Of a stretch of 64,000 nt of DNA, positions 1 to 8,385 are shown piece after piece. The notes beneath the pieces are model-generated. The model was given only the letters and a program-made list of their open reading frames with translations, did not search any database and had not been told where the DNA came from. This stretch comes from Chloroflexota bacterium (lineage in GTDB: Bacteria > Chloroflexota > Anaerolineae > Promineifilales > Promineifilaceae). The translations under genes and the position numbers were made by a program. Each line of letters begins with the position of its first letter. Within the stretch, counting starts at the first letter, position 1. The DNA lies in NCBI GenBank assembly GCA_014584575.1, contig JACTMP010000003.1, forward strand, positions 124,001-188,000. Reading direction: 5' to 3'.

Positions 1-920
1 CTGGAAACCAGGCAAGGATGGGCTTCCGGTACCGTTTCCCACTGGTCGGTGTCTACGCCGATGCAGTAAGCGCCAGAAACGCCGGCTACTTCAATCAGAG
101 CGCCGTTACCGGTCTTGCCGCCAGCGCCAAACACCACATCTGCGCCCTGGTCAACGGCCTGCCGCGCCGTGCTGGCGCCCCATTCGGGATCGGTAAAGGC
201 CACATCCAGACCACCGGGATGGTAGGTGGAGATCAGGTTGATGTCCGGGTTGATATAGCGCGCGCCGTTTTCATACCCTTCTTTGAAGGCCACCACCGGC
301 GGTATCAGGTCGGTGCCTAACACGGCGGCGACCGTGCCAGATTCGGTCAGCATCGCCGCCAGCGCCCCTGCCAGGAAACCGGCTTTGTCTTCAGGGAAGA
401 GGATACCGGTGAAGTTAGCGGTTTCAAAGCCCTGGAACTGGTCTACGCCAATGAAGTGGATGTCGGGATATTGAGCAGCCGCTTCCAATGTGGCGTCACC
501 CATGGCAAAACCAACGGTGACGATGATGTCGTAACCATTATTGGCAAAGAGGCCAATGTTGGTGGCGTAATCTTTGGCGTCCTGGGTTTCGATGTAATCA
601 ATTTTAGCGCCTAATTCCGCTTCGGCGCGCACAACGCCTTCCCAGGCAGACTGGTTGAAGGATTTGTCATCAATTTCACCTACGTCGGTGATCAGACCCA
701 CACACAAAACATCGGGGCTGGCACAATCAGAAGCGGCTTCTTCTTCCATCGGTTCTTCAGCAGGCGCTTCTTCTTCCATTGGTTCTTCGGCCGGTTCTTC
801 GGCAGCTTCTGTCGTCTCGGTTTCTGCTTCTGGTTCGTCGCCGCCGCTGGTGCCGCCACAGGCGGCCAACAACATGGCAAACAATAACAATAAGGTTAAC
901 CACAAACTTGTCTTTCGCAT
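1..920 (-). CDS. BMP/PnrA-family substrate-binding lipoprotein (C-terminus beyond window)
   Basis: Extracytoplasmic solute-binding lipoprotein of the basic membrane protein family (PnrA/TmpC/Med), whose characterised members bind purine nucleosides for an ABC importer. The start at 918-920 follows a purine-rich stretch (GGAGAGAGAAAA on the minus strand). A hydrophobic signal ends in the lipobox LLAAC near residue 20. An acidic Glu/Pro/Ala linker follows to about residue 65, then the domain opens with VGLITDVGEIDDKSFNQSA, the family signature. Further blocks are IIVTVGFAMGD, GVDQFQ and DVVFGAGGKTGNG. About 306 residues lie in the window; the last part of the domain is off the edge, as would be any permease or ATPase. 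purN and purM are next upstream on the same strand, which fits a purine substrate, but this is inference. Family call is firm, ligand is not. Confidence 0.92.
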   Translation of the reverse strand, partial: MRKTSLWLTLLLLFAMLLAACGGTSGGDEPEAETETTEAAEEPAEEPMEEEAPAEEPMEEEAASDCASPDVLCVGLITDVGEIDDKSFNQSAWEGVVRAEAELGAKIDYIETQDAKDYATNIGLFANNGYDIIVTVGFAMGDATLEAAAQYPDIHFIGVDQFQGFETANFTGILFPEDKAGFLAGALAAMLTESGTVAAVLGTDLIPPVVAFKEGYENGARYINPDINLISTYHPGGLDVAFTDPEWGASTARQAVDQGADVVFGAGGKTGNGALIEVAGVSGAYCIGVDTDQWETVPEAHPCLVS

Positions 921-1021
921 TTTTCTCTCTCCTTTTGATTATGCTATCCTGTCGGGGAGACAGGATTCAGTAAAAGTAGCCCGATTATAGTTTGCCTCGC
1001 ACGTTATCGCAAAAAGCGAGA

Positions 1022-1063
1022 GTGGCAGGTGGCAGGTGGCAGGTTGCAGGTTGTAAGTGGCTA
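1022..1063. repeat. Period-7 micro-repeat (GTGGCAG type)
   Basis: Six consecutive heptamers: GTGGCAG three times, then GTTGCAG, GTTGTAA and GTGGCTA. The array ends in the purN stop codon. It belongs to a family of period-7 intergenic arrays in this window whose unit differs from place to place. Confidence 0.7.
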
Positions 1064-1663
1064 GCGGCGGGCACAGTGCAGGCGAATGGCTTCTACGATA
1101 AGACGATGTTCGGCCGTGTGCATACGGGTTTCAAATTGTTCTAAGGTGTCTTGAGGATATATGGGCACTTCGGCCTGGGCGATGACCGGCCCGGCGTCCA
1201 CTTCGGGGATGGTCAGGTGTACCATGCAGCCGCTGTGGCTGATTTCGCCACGCTGGTACGCTTCGTAGGCGCGTTCAATGGCGTGGGTACCGGCAAATTG
1301 ACCGGGCAGGGCGGGGTGCAGATTGATGACGCGGTTGGGGAACTGGTTCAGGAACTCCGCACCGAGCACGTGCATCCAACCGGCCAGGACGAGCAGATCG
1401 GGGTGCAACGGCCGTACCCGTTCCGCCAGATCCGCCTCATATTCCGCCCGGCTTTTCCCGGCATCACGGTATGGCTTCAGCGGGTGATACAGGGTCGGAA
1501 TCCCGTTTTCCTGCGCCCGCACCAACCCATACGCCTCCTTGCGGTTAGACACCACCAGGGCAATGTTCGCATCCAACTGCCCGGCCTGAACGGCGTCAAT
1601 AATCGCCTGCAAATTGCTGCCGGAACCGGAGATGAAGATGATGATGTTTGGTTTGTGGCTCAT
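1061..1663 (-). CDS. purN: Phosphoribosylglycinamide formyltransferase PurN
   Basis: Transfers a formyl group from 10-formyltetrahydrofolate to glycinamide ribonucleotide in step three of purine synthesis; cytosolic. 200 residues, the usual PurN length. The N-terminus has the GSGSNLQAI phosphate-binding loop (about residues 12-20). The catalytic region shows N-L-H-P-A-L-P-G (the Asn and His of the formyltransferase site) followed by GTHAIERA. C-terminal VHLTIPEVDAGPVIAQ contains the conserved Asp. It lies downstream of purM on the same strand, with about 75 bases of period-7 repeat between them, so cotranscription is plausible but not certain. The Arg/Cys-containing C-terminus (LHCARR) is unremarkable. 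Confidence 0.96.
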   Translation of the reverse strand: MSHKPNIIIFISGSGSNLQAIIDAVQAGQLDANIALVVSNRKEAYGLVRAQENGIPTLYHPLKPYRDAGKSRAEYEADLAERVRPLHPDLLVLAGWMHVLGAEFLNQFPNRVINLHPALPGQFAGTHAIERAYEAYQRGEISHSGCMVHLTIPEVDAGPVIAQAEVPIYPQDTLEQFETRMHTAEHRLIVEAIRLHCARR

Positions 1664-1667
1664 ATCT

Positions 1668-1737
1668 GGTAATCGGTAATCGGTGATCGGTAATCGGTGA
1701 TCGGCGCGTTTACCGATTACCGTTTACTGATTATCGC
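1668..1737. repeat. Period-7 micro-repeat (GGTAATC type) between purN and purM
   Basis: Five heptamers of GGTAATC/GGTGATC, then an inverted half made of GTTTACC, GATTACC, GTTTACT and GATTATC. The two halves can fold on each other. The array fills nearly the whole gap between the purM stop and the purN start. Confidence 0.7.
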
Positions 1738-2763
1738 TTACCGGAACAAAACCCCTTCCACCCCCGCCGCCATCTCCCCCACGCGATACACGTGAGACGA
1801 ACCCAGGAGGGTTTGCGCTCTGGGAGCATCTTTGGCGGGGATGATGACCAGCATCCCCAGCCCCATATTGAAGACATGGGGCATTTCGGTGGGGGGGACA
1901 CGGCCGTACTCCTGAATCAGTTCAAAAATGGGCGGTACCGGCCAGGAACCCCACTGTAAAACCGCGCCTACCCCATCGGGAAAGATGCGCGGCGGGTTAT
2001 CAATCAGGCCGCCGCCGGTAATGTGCGCCAGACCGCGAATGGTGACGCCCGCTTTCAGCAGTTTTTGCACCTCATCCAGGTAGCTGCGGTGGGGCGTGAG
2101 CAGCGCTGCACCGATGGACATGCCCAATTCCTCATGGGGCGCCTGCCAGTCCAGGTCGGCCAATGCCTGGCGGGCCAGGGTATAGCCATTGGTGTGCAGC
2201 CCGCTGGCGGGCAAACCCAAAATCACATCGCCCGGTTGGATGTGACGGCCGTCAATAATCCGTTCTCTCTCTACCACCCCCACCACCGTCCCTACCAGGT
2301 CAATCTCGCCAGGGGTATACACGCCCGGCATCTCGGCCGTTTCGCCGCCCAGCAGAGCACAACCGGCGGCGCTGCACGCCAGGGCAATGCCGCCGACAAT
2401 GGTGGCAATTTGCTCCGGGTCCAGTTTGGATGAGGCCACATAATCGAGGAAGAATAACGGCCGTGCCCCCTGCACCAAAATATCATTCACACAATGGTTG
2501 ACAATATCGTGGCCGATGGTGTCCCAACGACTCAACGCCGCCGCCACCTTTGTCTTGGTGCCCACGCCGTCGGTGGAGGCCACCAACACCGGCTGCTTCA
2601 TCTTTTGTAGCACCGTTATGTCAAACAAACCGCCGAACGAACCAATACCCGACAGCACTTCCGGGCCATAGGTGGCCTGCACGGCCGCTTTCATCAACTG
2701 TGTCGCCTTTGTCCCGGCGGCAATGTCCACACCGGCTTGAGCGTAGGCGTTTGGGGTGGTCAT
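1738..2763 (-). CDS. purM: Phosphoribosylformylglycinamidine cyclo-ligase PurM
   Basis: ATP-dependent closure of the imidazole ring (FGAM to AIR), step five of purine synthesis; a cytosolic dimer. 341 residues from the chosen start at 2761-2763 (MTTPNAYAQAG), which has AAGGA six bases upstream. A longer reading to 2826 would add 21 residues, but that stretch is encoded by the intergenic period-7 repeat, so I reject it. Visible motifs: GVGTKTKVA (ATP/phosphate loop), CVNDILVQGA, LGGETAEMPG and ITGGGLIDNPPR, all in the family order. Upstream lies argS on the same strand. Confidence 0.96.
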   Translation of the reverse strand: MTTPNAYAQAGVDIAAGTKATQLMKAAVQATYGPEVLSGIGSFGGLFDITVLQKMKQPVLVASTDGVGTKTKVAAALSRWDTIGHDIVNHCVNDILVQGARPLFFLDYVASSKLDPEQIATIVGGIALACSAAGCALLGGETAEMPGVYTPGEIDLVGTVVGVVERERIIDGRHIQPGDVILGLPASGLHTNGYTLARQALADLDWQAPHEELGMSIGAALLTPHRSYLDEVQKLLKAGVTIRGLAHITGGGLIDNPPRIFPDGVGAVLQWGSWPVPPIFELIQEYGRVPPTEMPHVFNMGLGMLVIIPAKDAPRAQTLLGSSHVYRVGEMAAGVEGVLFR

Positions 2764-2784
2764 AGGGGTGTCCTTGAAGAAAGG

Positions 2785-2852
2785 GATTGAGAGATTGGGA
2801 GATTGAGAGATTATGCAATCTCCCAATCTCTTAATCTCCTAATCTCCCTCTC
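2785..2852. repeat. Period-7/8 micro-repeat (GAGATTGG type), inverted
   Basis: The GAGATTGGGAGATTGAGAGA type array is followed directly by its inverse (AATCTCCCAATCTC, then AATCTCCTAATCTCC). It fills the purM-argS gap and forms a long imperfect hairpin. Confidence 0.7.
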
Positions 2853-2855
2853 CCA

Positions 2856-4643
2856 TCACATTCTTTCCGGTATCTCAATCCCCAACAAATGTAATACCAA
2901 TTCCATCACCCGGCGGACCAGGTGCGTAAGCGCCAGCCAGGAAGACTGCACCCCCGCATTTTCCTCGCGCAGGATGTGGCAGGTGTTGTAGAAACGGTTG
3001 AATTCGTTGGCCAGGGCATAGGCGTAATCGGCCAGATGGTTGGGCATGCGCGTATCATACGCCTGTTGCAGCGCGTCGGGCAGCCCGGTGAGCAGCAGCA
3101 TCACCGCGCGTTCGGCGTCGGCGGTGGGCGGCAAAAAGGGGCCGGGGGCTAACCCTTGGGCGCCGGCTTTTTGCAGAATGGAGCGGGCGCGCACGGCCGT
3201 GTACAGCAAATACGGCCCCGTTCGCCCCTCAAACGAGGAGAAGCGATCCAGGTCAAACACATAATCTTTCGTGCGCTGGTTCATCAAATCCGCGTATTTC
3301 AGTGCCGCCAGCCCTACCATGCGGGCAATCTCCTGTCGCTCGGCTTCGTCGTACCCTTCGGCCACATGGCTTTCGGCCATGCGCGCCAGCGCCGCCTCAA
3401 TCACCAGGGCGATAAAATCTTTGAGCTTCATCGTGCCGCCCTCACGCGTCTTAAACGGCTTGCCATCTTTACCGTTCATGGTGCCAAAGTAGTTATGCTC
3501 CATCCCCATGCTGGAGGGCGCAATGCCACTCTTGTAGGCCGCCCGGAAAACCTGTTCAAGATGGTGCCGCTGGCGATGATCCACTACATATAACAGCAGT
3601 TCCGGCTTTAATTCCTGCACCCGCATCTCAATCGTCGCCAAGTCAGTCGTGCCATATAGCACTGCCCCATCGGACTTGCGCAGAAGCAGCGGCGGCATCG
3701 GCTTTTTGTCATCCGGCTCGGCAATCTCCATGACAAGCGCGCCCTCGCTTTCAGTGGCGAAACCCTGCGCTTGCAGGCGGTCAATCATCCCATCCAGGCG
3801 ATCCTGCACATCACTTTCGCCCAACCACAGGTCAAAGTGAATATCCAACTTGTCATAATCTTCCTTGAGGCCGGCCACAGAGACATCGTGGAAATGCTGC
3901 CAGAGGGCACGGTATCCGGGACGGCCGTTTTGCAATTCCGCCGTGGCCAACCGGGCCGCCTCGGCATAGGCCGGGTCGGTTTTGGCCTGGGCGCTGGCGG
4001 CAGGGTAAATCTCTTCCAGGTCGGCCAGGGTGACGGGAGATTCGGCCGGGTAGGGGCCGGTATAGCTGGCATCAAAATAGGGTAAATCCGGCATCCGTCG
4101 TCCCAATTCAACGATGACCTGGCCCATTTGGGTACCCCAGTCGCCCAGATGCACATCGCCGATCACGTCATCACCCATAAAGCGGAACAGCCGCTTGATG
4201 CTTTCGCCAATGATGGCCGTTCGCATATGACCCACATGCATGGACTTGGCCACATTCGCGCCACCGTAATCCACCAGGACGCGGCGGGGTTGGGCAACGG
4301 CCGTGACCCCTAACCGTTCATCCTCCGCCATCTGCTGCACAAAACCGGCCAGGAACTCGTCCGTCAGGGTAAGGTTAATAAACCCCGGCCCGGCAATGGT
4401 GATCTCTTTGAAAATGGGCTGCGCCTGTAACTGATCGGCAATTTGTTGGGCGATGTCGCGGGGGTTACGGCCGTAGACCTTCGCCGCCGGTAACGCCCCA
4501 TTACACTGGAACTGCCCCAGGTCAGGCCGATTAGAAACCGTCACCTCGCCATATTGCCGATCATAACCACTCTGCGCAAAAGCCTCACCGGCCAGCGTGG
4601 TCAATTGTTGCGTTAATGCCTGCATAAATTCTCTACCATCCAA
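2856..4643 (-). CDS. argS: Arginyl-tRNA synthetase
   Basis: Class Ia synthetase charging tRNA-Arg; cytosolic. 595 residues, within the normal range. The N-terminal 100 residues match the ArgS additional domain (GEVTVSNRPDLGQFQCN, then GPGFINLTL). The HIGH signature is HVGH inside KSMHVGHMRT. The KMSK loop is replaced by FKTREGGTM, as in most bacterial ArgS. The C-terminal anticodon-binding helices contain GRTGPYLLYTAVRARS and end with LLGIEIPERM. An internal ATG at 4623-4625 (MQALTQ) is six codons downstream and equally possible as the start; neither has a strong ribosome site. Same strand and order as purM and purN. Confidence 0.96.
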   Translation of the reverse strand: MDGREFMQALTQQLTTLAGEAFAQSGYDRQYGEVTVSNRPDLGQFQCNGALPAAKVYGRNPRDIAQQIADQLQAQPIFKEITIAGPGFINLTLTDEFLAGFVQQMAEDERLGVTAVAQPRRVLVDYGGANVAKSMHVGHMRTAIIGESIKRLFRFMGDDVIGDVHLGDWGTQMGQVIVELGRRMPDLPYFDASYTGPYPAESPVTLADLEEIYPAASAQAKTDPAYAEAARLATAELQNGRPGYRALWQHFHDVSVAGLKEDYDKLDIHFDLWLGESDVQDRLDGMIDRLQAQGFATESEGALVMEIAEPDDKKPMPPLLLRKSDGAVLYGTTDLATIEMRVQELKPELLLYVVDHRQRHHLEQVFRAAYKSGIAPSSMGMEHNYFGTMNGKDGKPFKTREGGTMKLKDFIALVIEAALARMAESHVAEGYDEAERQEIARMVGLAALKYADLMNQRTKDYVFDLDRFSSFEGRTGPYLLYTAVRARSILQKAGAQGLAPGPFLPPTADAERAVMLLLTGLPDALQQAYDTRMPNHLADYAYALANEFNRFYNTCHILREENAGVQSSWLALTHLVRRVMELVLHLLGIEIPERM

Positions 4644-4669
4644 AGTTTATAATCCAAAGCCCGTTGCCA

Positions 4670-4704
4670 ATAATCCGATTACCGATAACTGATTACCGTT
4701 TACC
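4670..4704. repeat. Short period-7 repeat (AATCCGATTACCGAT type)
   Basis: A short run of TAATCCG, ATTACCG, ATAACTG and ATTACCG units sits in the divergent gap between argS (minus) and the DUF4058 gene (plus). Confidence 0.55.
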
Positions 4705-4777
4705 AGCCACCGGGCAGGGTTGCAAAAGCATAACTTACCGTTACACTGTAAGCAAATTGTGGCAAAGGAGGTTAAAG

Positions 4778-5581
4778 ATGGCATCTCCCTTTCCTGGAAT
4801 GGATCCTTATATTGAAGATAACGAGGTATGGCCTGACTTTCACCACTCTTTGGCAGAGGAGATCAAGGGGCGGCTCAATGAGCAGATTGGGCCAAAGTAT
4901 TATGCTACCGTTCAGGTGCGAACAGTCCTGCAAGAGGTAGGTATCTCCACTCTGAATCCAATGTATCCTGATGTTGGCGTTTTGGAAAAACGAAAGCGTC
5001 AACCAGGGGGCGCCGGTATTGCCACATTAGAACCAACTCCCACCCGTTACCGTGCCCCCATTCAGCGGAAAACGGTTATACAAAACCAATTCAGATTACG
5101 CGCCGTACAGGTCTTTATGACCAAAACGGCCGAACTGGTGACAACAATAGAAATTCTGTCCCCTTACAATAAACAACCAGGAGACGGTCTGAAAGAATAT
5201 CGCCAAAAACGGAATAAGATTTTGCAGACGGCCGTGCATTTGGTGGAAATTGATCTATTGCGCGGTGGCCAACGCCCTGGCCCAGAAGTGGAATATCCCC
5301 CTTTGGACACAGATTATGTGCTGTTGGTCAATCGGACAGCGGAGGATGAGGAGCGTGTTTCCGACATCTGGCCGGTAGCCTTGAATGAGCCGTTACCCCA
5401 TTTACCCGTCCCGTTGCTAGAACCGGATAGTGATGTGTTGGTGGATTTGACGGCCGTTGTGCAAGCCGTCTACACCCGTAGCGGCTACGACTGGCGCATT
5501 GACTACACTTTACCCATTCCCCCACCCGAATTACGCCCGGAAATGGCCGAGTGGGTGCAATCCGTTCGGAAGGCATCGTAA
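4778..5581 (+). CDS. DUF4058 family protein
   Basis: 267 residues from the ATG at 4778, which follows AAAGGAGG by six bases. A further in-frame upstream ATG at 4664 is rejected because its extension is encoded by repeat sequence. The start MASPFPGMDPYIE, followed by WPDFHHSL, is the DUF4058 signature; later IEILSPYNK and the Y-R-x-K-R motif also fit. The family is widespread in Cyanobacteria, Planctomycetes and Chloroflexota and has no assigned function. No membrane segment or signal peptide. It stands alone in a divergent position from argS. The arrangement of conserved Asp/Glu (IEILSP, VEIDLLRGGQ) resembles a nuclease-like core, but I treat that as a guess. Confidence 0.9.
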   Translation: MASPFPGMDPYIEDNEVWPDFHHSLAEEIKGRLNEQIGPKYYATVQVRTVLQEVGISTLNPMYPDVGVLEKRKRQPGGAGIATLEPTPTRYRAPIQRKTVIQNQFRLRAVQVFMTKTAELVTTIEILSPYNKQPGDGLKEYRQKRNKILQTAVHLVEIDLLRGGQRPGPEVEYPPLDTDYVLLVNRTAEDEERVSDIWPVALNEPLPHLPVPLLEPDSDVLVDLTAVVQAVYTRSGYDWRIDYTLPIPPPELRPEMAEWVQSVRKAS

Positions 5582-5731
5582 ACCTCAATTTGCCTATATA
5601 CTGGCGGTAGCGACTGTCAAAATGGATTTTTGGGATGGCGTGGGGTGCCTCTCCATCCCCACCCGCACCCACAAAACCTATTTGACGAAACGGCCGTCTC
5701 CTCCTGTGCGATTTTGTCGGGGATCTTTACA

Positions 5732-7334
5732 ATGAAAAACCGTGTCACACTCTCACCATATTGGCTTTTGCTCCTGCTCTTCATCCTTTTTGCCTGCACT
5801 CCAGGGGACATTATCCATATAACAACCCGGTTGCCTGCTCCCACTCCATCCGCCACCCCTCTATCAACAGAACCAACCCTGCTCTCACCAACACCCCCAA
5901 CAGCCATAGAAACTTCATCCACCCCCACTGCTACACCCACTCTCAATCAACCCCCGCCTGCCACACCAACCGCAACCGCAAGCCCATTGCGGACTTTCAC
6001 ATCTACCCCTATCCCGCAACCAAGCTTTACCCCTCGCCAACACCCATTCCCCCTACTCGTCAAATTTTAGAACCGCCTTGCCCTGACGAACAGCCACCCC
6101 CACTCCCCAATCTGAAAATTGTGTTTGTTCAAGATGGCGAGTTGCGGCTTTGGGAAAACGGCATGACAACCTCATTAGCTGACATAGATTCATGGCAAGT
6201 CAACATCTCCGATGATGGGACAATCATTGCTTTTACAAGAAATGGAGGATTATGGGCTATTAACAGTGATGGAACACAAGAAAGGTTGTTGGTCAGTGAG
6301 TCTGATTTTGCCGTCATGTCTCCTACAAATCCCGGAGTATCCTTACAGGAGTTTGAATGGATTCCTTGTACTCACCAATTACTATTTAACACAAGATTGA
6401 ACGGCTATGGATTTTTTTTAACTGACGATCTGTATAGCGTAGACGCTGATACCCAAGTGCAGAAAAACTTACTCCCGCCAGAAAAAGGAGGGCATTTTCT
6501 TGCCTCCCCCAATGGGCAACAACTTGTTGTCATCTCACCTACCACCATTACTTTGCTGAATTACGATGGTAGCAGCCCGGAGACAGTTTTAACTTACCCA
6601 GATGTTGGTATGGGCGAGTGGTATTTATACGCAGTTCCCACTTGGGCATCTGATTCACAATCACTTTATGTTGCGATTCCTGCTTCTGAATTTCCGACAA
6701 ATGAAAACGGTATTGCCTCCATCTGGAATTTGCCTGTTTATGGTGGGGAAGCTGTAAAATTAACTGAATTTGTTGCCGCAGGTGGAGTAGGTATGATTGC
6801 GCCAGACTTATCCTTGATTGCTTATGCCACCAGAACTGAGGAGGCTGAAGGTTCTTCATTGACATTGCACATGATTCGGCCTGATGGCAGCAATTCTCAG
6901 TTTGATTAGCGGCGGCAGATAAATCTGCACCAACAGAGGGCAAAGCCGACCTTCGTCGGCTGGAAATAGTCGGCGAAGGCCGACTTTGCTTTCTGTTGCC
7001 GCGATTTTAATCGCCGGGTTTTGCCAAACTGAGAATTCCTGATGGTGTAGAAGTAGCCTCTTTTCCAGTTAGCCCAATGTTAAATTGGTCACCTGATGCC
7101 ACCTATTTTACTTATTGGTCAGAAAGGGATGTATACATCGGCGATATGGCCGGCGGAAGTTTTCCAGCCATTGGCGTAGGGGAACATGTCATCCGATTAG
7201 ATTGGATAAATAGTACGCAGTATCTGGTCTATCATGGCGTGGTTGGTCAGGAAAAATTAAGTTTAGGTACAATTGGGGCTGAACCTATTTTAATTGCGCA
7301 AGGGGACATACGCGGATACGATTTCGTTAAATAG
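5732..7334 (+). pseudogene. Broken beta-propeller lipoprotein (TolB/WD40-like), frameshifted and interrupted by a hairpin element
   Basis: Three pieces read as one ancestral gene. Piece one (5732-about 6030) starts with a signal peptide and lipobox LFACT, then a Pro/Thr-rich linker. Around 6025-6035 the frame shifts by one base inside the Pro/Thr repeat. Piece two (to 6909) carries propeller repeats (DGELRLWENG, NISDDGTIIAFTRNGGLWAINSDG, ASPNGQQLVVIS, APDLSLIAYAT). It is cut at DGSNSQFD-stop by an inserted element at 6888-7037. Removing the element and one copy of the flanking CCTGATGG rejoins M-I-R-P-D-G directly to V-E-V-A-S-F-P, in frame with piece three (LNWSPDATYFTYWS ... GYDFVK, stop at 7334). 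The region is AT-richer than its neighbours and has no ACGGCCGT. A sequencing error could explain the frameshift but not the insertion. Confidence 0.85.
6888..7037. mobile_element. MITE-like hairpin element, copy 1 (inside the propeller gene)
   Basis: About 150 bp with inverted ends (AATTCTCAG / CTGAGAATT) and a long internal hairpin: ACAGAGGGCAAAG-CCGACCTTCG on the left pairs with CGAAGGCCGAC-TTTGCTTTCTGT on the right. It is flanked by an 8-bp direct repeat CCTGATGG (6880-6887 and 7038-7045), the likely target duplication. It has no coding capacity. The core is nearly identical to copy 2 at 32379-32505; copy 1 has about 25 extra bases near its right end (ATTTTAATCGCCGGGTTTTG region). Confidence 0.85.
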
Positions 7335-7523
7335 TTCCAAATTTATCCATTTGGCACTCCAGCGAGCCGCTTTTATTTTGGTTGAACCATACTTCTGCCA
7401 ATGTCCTGCCGGTAATGTGCTCCCGTAAAGTTGATCTTTTCTACATGGGTATAGGTAAGCGCTACGGCCGTAGTCCCCATAACCAGTAATTGGGTAATTA
7501 CCTCAATTACTCAATTACCTCTT
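7335..7523. other. Intergenic, convergent ends, with a short AATTACC-type repeat
   Basis: The convergent gap between the broken lipoprotein (plus) and aapP (minus). At 7486-7522 an AATTGGGTAATTACC array is followed by its inverse (CAATTACTCAATTACC). This could serve as a bidirectional terminator-like hairpin, but no U-run is evident. Confidence 0.5.
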
Positions 7524-8303
7524 TCAATGGTGCAAAATCTGGGAGAGGAACAGCTTCGTCCGTTCATTTTTGGGGTTGTTGAAGAAGTTATCGGGGATAT
7601 TCTCCTCCACAATCTGCCCCGCATCCATGAAGATGACCCGCTCCGCCACCTCGCGGGCAAAACCCATCTCGTGCGTCACCGCCAGGATGGTATATCCACT
7701 ACGCGCCAGGTCGCGCATTACATCCAGCACCTCTTTAATCATTTCTGGATCCAACGCACTGGTTGGCTCGTCAAAAAGCAAAATCTTCGGCTCCATCGTC
7801 AGCGTGCGGGCAATAGCCACCCGCTGCTGCTGCCCACCGGAAAGCTGCCCCGGATATTTGTGGGCCTGTTCAGGAATGCCCACCCGGTTTAGCCACTTCA
7901 TCGCCGTCTCTTCCGCCCGATCCCGTGACCATTTACGCACATGAATCGGCGCCAACGTCACATTTTCCAGCACCGTCAGATGGGGAAACAGGTTAAACTG
8001 CTGGAAGACCATGCCCACTTCACGGCGGATTTCGGCGATATTGCGCACGTCATAACTCAGCGTAATACCATCCACTACAATCTCCCCTTCCTGGTGTTCC
8101 TCCAGCCGGTTCAGGCAGCGAATAAAAGTAGATTTACCGCTGCCGGAAGGCCCAATAATCACAATCACCTCACCCGTTCTTACCTGCAAATCAATCCCTT
8201 TCAGCGCATGAAAATCGCCATACCACTTATGCACATTCTCGCACTCAATAATGTACTCCCCCGTTAACCGCCGAATGCTGCTAATTGGTTCTGTGATAGT
8301 CAT
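7524..8303 (-). CDS. aapP: Polar amino-acid ABC transporter ATPase AapP/GlnQ type
   Basis: Cytosolic ATPase driving import by the AapQM permease pair. 259 residues from 8301-8303 (MTITEPISS), with AAGGAGGA upstream; a longer reading from 8336 has no ribosome site. Walker [10 protein letters not shown] (about residues 51-59), Q-loop [12 protein letters not shown], signature [15 protein letters not shown], Walker [15 protein letters not shown] and switch His in VTHEMGFA are all intact. The [10 protein letters not shown] segment places it in the amino-acid (PAAT) branch. Last gene of the aapJ-Q-M-P order, separated from aapM by an 80-base period-7 repeat. Confidence 0.93.
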   Translation of the reverse strand: MTITEPISSIRRLTGEYIIECENVHKWYGDFHALKGIDLQVRTGEVIVIIGPSGSGKSTFIRCLNRLEEHQEGEIVVDGITLSYDVRNIAEIRREVGMVFQQFNLFPHLTVLENVTLAPIHVRKWSRDRAEETAMKWLNRVGIPEQAHKYPGQLSGGQQQRVAIARTLTMEPKILLFDEPTSALDPEMIKEVLDVMRDLARSGYTILAVTHEMGFAREVAERVIFMDAGQIVEENIPDNFFNNPKNERTKLFLSQILHH

Positions 8304-8321
8304 AGTTCCTCCTTCTTCATA

Positions 8322-8383
8322 AACCGTAACCCGCAACCCGTAACCCGATTACCGATCACGGATTACGGATTACGGATTACGAA
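8322..8383. repeat. Period-7 repeat (GATTACG type) between aapM and aapP
   Basis: CCGTAACCCGCAACCCGTAA units are followed by GATTACC, GATCACG, GATTACG, GATTACG, GATTACG. Fills the gap between the two genes. Confidence 0.7.
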
Positions 8384-8385
8384 GA

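Noticed and set aside
1668-1737. Tandem heptamers considered as a CRISPR array
   Set aside because: Units are 7 bases with no spacers and no cas genes are present.
6000-6060. Programmed ribosomal frameshift in the propeller lipoprotein
   Set aside because: No slippery heptamer or downstream stimulator is visible, and the same gene is also interrupted by an insertion, so decay or error is simpler.
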